Assembly (NCBI RefSeq): GCF_000449425.2
Contig: NZ_AVHW01000042.1
Coordinates: forward strand, 1-36,565
Length of the DNA: 36,565 nucleotides
Direction: 5' to 3'
Origin: Clostridioides difficile CD160
GTDB lineage: Bacteria > Bacillota > Clostridia > Peptostreptococcales > Peptostreptococcaceae
Position numbers and translations under genes: made by a program. The notes beneath the pieces are model-generated. The model was not told the DNA's origin. It worked only from the letters and a program-made list of their open reading frames with translations, and did not search any database. Below are positions 33,860-36,565 of the stretch, piece after piece (the stretch's first letter is position 1; each line of letters starts with the position of its first letter).

Positions 33860-35399
33860 TTTTTTAAACTTTATACTATTACAAAAAGATAAGATTATAG
33901 AGCTTTTAATACAACATATGAGTTTAACAGTTACATCTATTCTGATAGCTATAATAGTTGGGGTTCCTCTTGGAATCATTATTTCAAGAGTCTCATCTCT
34001 TAGAAAAATAATACTTGGATTTGTAAACTTAGTCCAAGCAGTTCCATCTATGGCACTTTTGGGTCTTCTTGTACCCATACTTGGGATAGGAAGTAGACCA
34101 GCCATATTTATGGTAGTAGTTTACTCATTACTGCCAATTGTAAAAAATACGTATATAGGTATAACCAGTATTGACCCAGTGGTATTAGAATCGGCTAAAG
34201 GGATTGGTCTTACAAGAAATCAGACCTTATTTAAAATACAATTTCCTTTAGCGCTTCCTATAATAATGGGTGGGGTTAGAATCTCTGCAGTTACAGCTGT
34301 TGGTTTGATGACTCTTGCGGCGTTTATAGGTGCAGGTGGTTTAGGATATTTAGTATTTTCAGGTGTTCAAACTGTAAACAATAATATGATTTTGGCAGGT
34401 GCAATTCCATCATGTATAATTGCACTACTAGTTGATTATTTATTTAGTAAAATTGAAGTTGCAGTTACTCCAAAAGGATTAAATCCAAAAGCACCAAAGA
34501 AAAATTATATAGCACTTAAAGTAATATCTGTTGTAGTTGTAGTTTCAATGTTGTTTGTTGTTTTTAGTTCAAGTTTTTCAGGAAAGAAAGATACAATAAC
34601 TATTGGTTCTAAAGATTATACAGAACAACTTATACTTGGTAATGTTTTTGCTGAATTAATAGAAAAAAATACAAATCTTAAAGTTAAGAAGAATTTAAAT
34701 CTAGGTGGTTCGTCTGTTGCATTTAATGCAATTAAGTCTGGAGAGCTAGATATGTATGTAGACTATACAGGTACACTTTTGGTAAATGTAATGAAACATG
34801 CTCCAATTAAAGATGCTGATGAAGCATATAAGGTTGTAAAAGATACTATGGAAAAAGAAAATCAGTTAACTTTACTTGACCCTCTTGGGTTCAATAATAC
34901 TTACACATTAGCCATGATGCCTGAGACTGCTGATAAGTATGGAATAAGCACTATATCTGATTTAACTAAATATAGTAAAGACCTTACTTTCTCACCAACT
35001 CTAGAGTTTGAAAATAGAGAAGATGGTCTTATAGGAATTGCTAGAGATTATGGCTTAAAATTCAAAGATGTAAAAGCAATGAATGGAAGTTTAAGATATA
35101 CAGCTTTAGATAATAATGAATCTCAAGTTATAGATGCATTCTTAACTGATGGTCTTATTAAAAAGTTCAATCTTAAGATATTAGAAGATGATAAAAACTT
35201 CTTTGTACCATATTATGCAGCTCCATTAGTAAGAGAAGATACTTTAAAGAAATATCCTGATTTAGAAAAAGTAATGAATATGCTTTCAGGTAAAATAAAT
35301 GAAGAAACTATGAGAGAACTTAACTATCAAGTTGATGAACTTGGTAAATCACCAGAAGATGTTGCTCATTCATTCTTAGTTAAAGAAGGATTAGTATAA
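33852..35399 (+). CDS. opuCC: Osmoprotectant ABC transporter permease fused to substrate-binding domain
   Basis: About 515 residues. The first ~215 form an inner-membrane permease domain with the EAA-like loop (VLESAKGIGLTRNQTLFKIQ) and typical IRISAVTAVGL-type helices (VRISAVTAVGLMTLAAFIGA). A further membrane helix near 230-245 tethers an OpuAC/ProX-type binding domain (TITIGSKDYTEQLILGNVFA; DYTGTLL; YYAAPLVRED). The fusion puts two binding domains on each dimeric transporter. The frame is also open from a GTG at 33846, but GGAGG (33838-33842) is 9 nt from the TTG at 33852, so that start is preferred. Likely ligands are quaternary amines such as carnitine, betaine or choline. Confidence 0.92.
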   Translation: MDNFLNFILLQKDKIIELLIQHMSLTVTSILIAIIVGVPLGIIISRVSSLRKIILGFVNLVQAVPSMALLGLLVPILGIGSRPAIFMVVVYSLLPIVKNTYIGITSIDPVVLESAKGIGLTRNQTLFKIQFPLALPIIMGGVRISAVTAVGLMTLAAFIGAGGLGYLVFSGVQTVNNNMILAGAIPSCIIALLVDYLFSKIEVAVTPKGLNPKAPKKNYIALKVISVVVVVSMLFVVFSSSFSGKKDTITIGSKDYTEQLILGNVFAELIEKNTNLKVKKNLNLGGSSVAFNAIKSGELDMYVDYTGTLLVNVMKHAPIKDADEAYKVVKDTMEKENQLTLLDPLGFNNTYTLAMMPETADKYGISTISDLTKYSKDLTFSPTLEFENREDGLIGIARDYGLKFKDVKAMNGSLRYTALDNNESQVIDAFLTDGLIKKFNLKILEDDKNFFVPYYAAPLVREDTLKKYPDLEKVMNMLSGKINEETMRELNYQVDELGKSPEDVAHSFLVKEGLV

Positions 35400-35426
35400 A
35401 AAATTAATAGTTTATATCAAAACTTT

Positions 35427-35472
35427 AAGTTATAGATAATATTTTATATATTATCTATAACTTATTTTTATT
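35427..35472 (+). terminator. Terminator of the osmoprotectant operon
   Basis: AAGTTATAGATAATAT (35427-35442) pairs perfectly with ATATTATCTATAACTT (35448-35463), a 16-bp stem, followed by ATTTTTATTT. Confidence 0.9.
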
Positions 35473-35651
35473 TGTATCAAAATTATAACAGTACTTTTTA
35501 TTTATAATTAAGTTTCAAATTGAGTGAACAAGTACAACCAATTTTGAATATAAATATAGTAAATGTGCTTATATACAATTTTATTGTCTAGTTAATTAAT
35601 ATTGATACATAGTCTTTTTTCGATTAAATCGGAGGGAGGAGGTAGATTATT

Positions 35652-36518
35652 ATGGATAATTATAAGAAAGTGAAGCAAGTATTATGGATAATTTTATTTG
35701 CTAATTTTGCAGTAGCGTTATTAAAAATCATTATTGGTAATCAAATCAAAAGTTATAGTATGACAGCTGATGGATTCCATTCTCTGTCAGATGGAGCATC
35801 AAATATAGTAGGTATCATAGGCATTTTCTTTGCATCTAAGCCAAAAGATAAAAATCATCCTTATGGACATAAAAAATTCGAAATTATAACTAGCTTATTT
35901 ATTAGTGGTATGTTATTTGTTATAGCGATTAAGATAATTCTTAGTGCAGTATCAAGAATATCCAATCCAATTACACCTTCTATAACTATAGAAAGTCTAA
36001 TTGCTCTAATCATTACACTTTTTATAAATATTTTTGTCTGTATATATGAATATAGGATTGGAACTAAATTAAATAGTTATGTTTTGATTTCAGATTCATT
36101 GCATACAAGAAGTGATATTTTTGTATCTTTAGGAGTATTGATTACTTTAGTTGGTGTAAAATTAGGTTTTCCAGTAATAATAGAATCTATAGTTCCTATT
36201 ATTATTTCTGCATTTATAATTTACTCAGCTTATGGGATATTTAGACCATCTATTGGAATCTTAGTAGATAGAGTAGCTGTAGATGAGGATTATATAAGAG
36301 AAATTGTGTTTGAATTTAATGAAGTAAGAGATGTTCACAATATCAGAAGTAGGGGAAGTAAAAGTTCTATATATATTGATATGCATGTAATGGTTGACCC
36401 ATTTATAAGTATAGAGCAATCTCATGCTTTAACACATAAAATCGAGAAACAAATACAAGAAGAGATTAATGAAAATGCTCAAGTAATAGTTCATATTGAA
36501 CCTTTTTATAGCTTTTAA
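35652..36518 (+). CDS. Cation diffusion facilitator (CDF) metal exporter
   Basis: 288 residues with about six membrane helices and a cytoplasmic ferredoxin-like C-terminal domain, the CDF layout. The central metal site reads ADGFHSLSD (Asp40, His43, Asp47) and SDSLHTRSD (Asp148, His151, Asp155), with the family NHPYGHKKFE loop between. The paired HxxxD motifs are typical of Zn/Co/Fe exporters, though Mn export (MntE-like) cannot be excluded. The C-terminal domain (REIVFEFNEVRDVHNIRSRG, and HVMVDPFISIEQSHALTHKI) is complete. The ATG has GGAGGGAGGAGG upstream. No metal-sensing regulator lies beside it. The last 47 nt of the window after the stop show nothing. Confidence 0.92.
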   Translation: MDNYKKVKQVLWIILFANFAVALLKIIIGNQIKSYSMTADGFHSLSDGASNIVGIIGIFFASKPKDKNHPYGHKKFEIITSLFISGMLFVIAIKIILSAVSRISNPITPSITIESLIALIITLFINIFVCIYEYRIGTKLNSYVLISDSLHTRSDIFVSLGVLITLVGVKLGFPVIIESIVPIIISAFIIYSAYGIFRPSIGILVDRVAVDEDYIREIVFEFNEVRDVHNIRSRGSKSSIYIDMHVMVDPFISIEQSHALTHKIEKQIQEEINENAQVIVHIEPFYSF

Positions 36519-36565
36519 TTTGATTAGAAAAGGTCAATTGTAAAAAATTATAATTTATAAAAAAA

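Overview
The window is AT-rich, densely coded bacterial DNA with strong purine-rich Shine-Dalgarno sites, rho-independent terminators after nearly every unit, and many extended -10 promoters. The gene content fits a low-GC anaerobic clostridium: stand-alone [FeFe] hydrogenases, a GlgC/GlgD pair, a B. subtilis-type arginine decarboxylase and an OpuC-like carrier with a fused permease and binding protein. From memory of gene order it closely resembles the Clostridioides difficile chromosome; this is an inference, since no search was run. No rRNA, tRNA, CRISPR array, insertion sequence, prophage or origin was seen.

Layout. (1) 1-986, minus strand: the start of an ABC permease gene preceded by a long leader with a 17-codon ORF, a branched RNA fold and a terminator/antiterminator pair. 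(2) 1367-4645: a bifunctional NAD(P)HX repair enzyme, then an NfeD-SPFH (stomatin-like) membrane pair. (3) 5418-13485: a glycogen operon, glgC-glgD-glgA-glgP plus a GH13 alpha-glucanase, closed by a strong terminator and with no recognisable branching enzyme. (4) 13726-18657: a GntR regulator and two convergent MATE efflux units. One has a MerR-type activator with a 19-bp-spaced promoter. The other is controlled by a MarR-type repressor with a perfect palindrome inside its promoter. (5) 19369-23071: a complete polyamine operon, arginine to agmatine to putrescine, plus decarboxylated SAM and spermidine synthase. (6) 23245-27166: a cold-shock protein and two tandem paralogous [FeFe] hydrogenases with complete H-cluster motifs. 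(7) 27329-30894: a membrane-anchored ComEC-like metallo-beta-lactamase protein, a 63-residue Cys-rich membrane miniprotein, a small DUF protein and a DUF1846/UPF0371 protein. (8) 31285-36518: DNA polymerase IV, the osmoprotectant ABC transporter (CBS-domain ATPase plus fused permease/binding protein), and a cation diffusion facilitator.

Most of the window is housekeeping and accessory metabolism. The least explained parts are the attenuator-like leader at 638-986, the MerR gene with no normal start codon (apparent AUA), the Cys-rich 63-residue protein, and a 36-nt intergenic near-repeat that brackets the DUF1846 gene.
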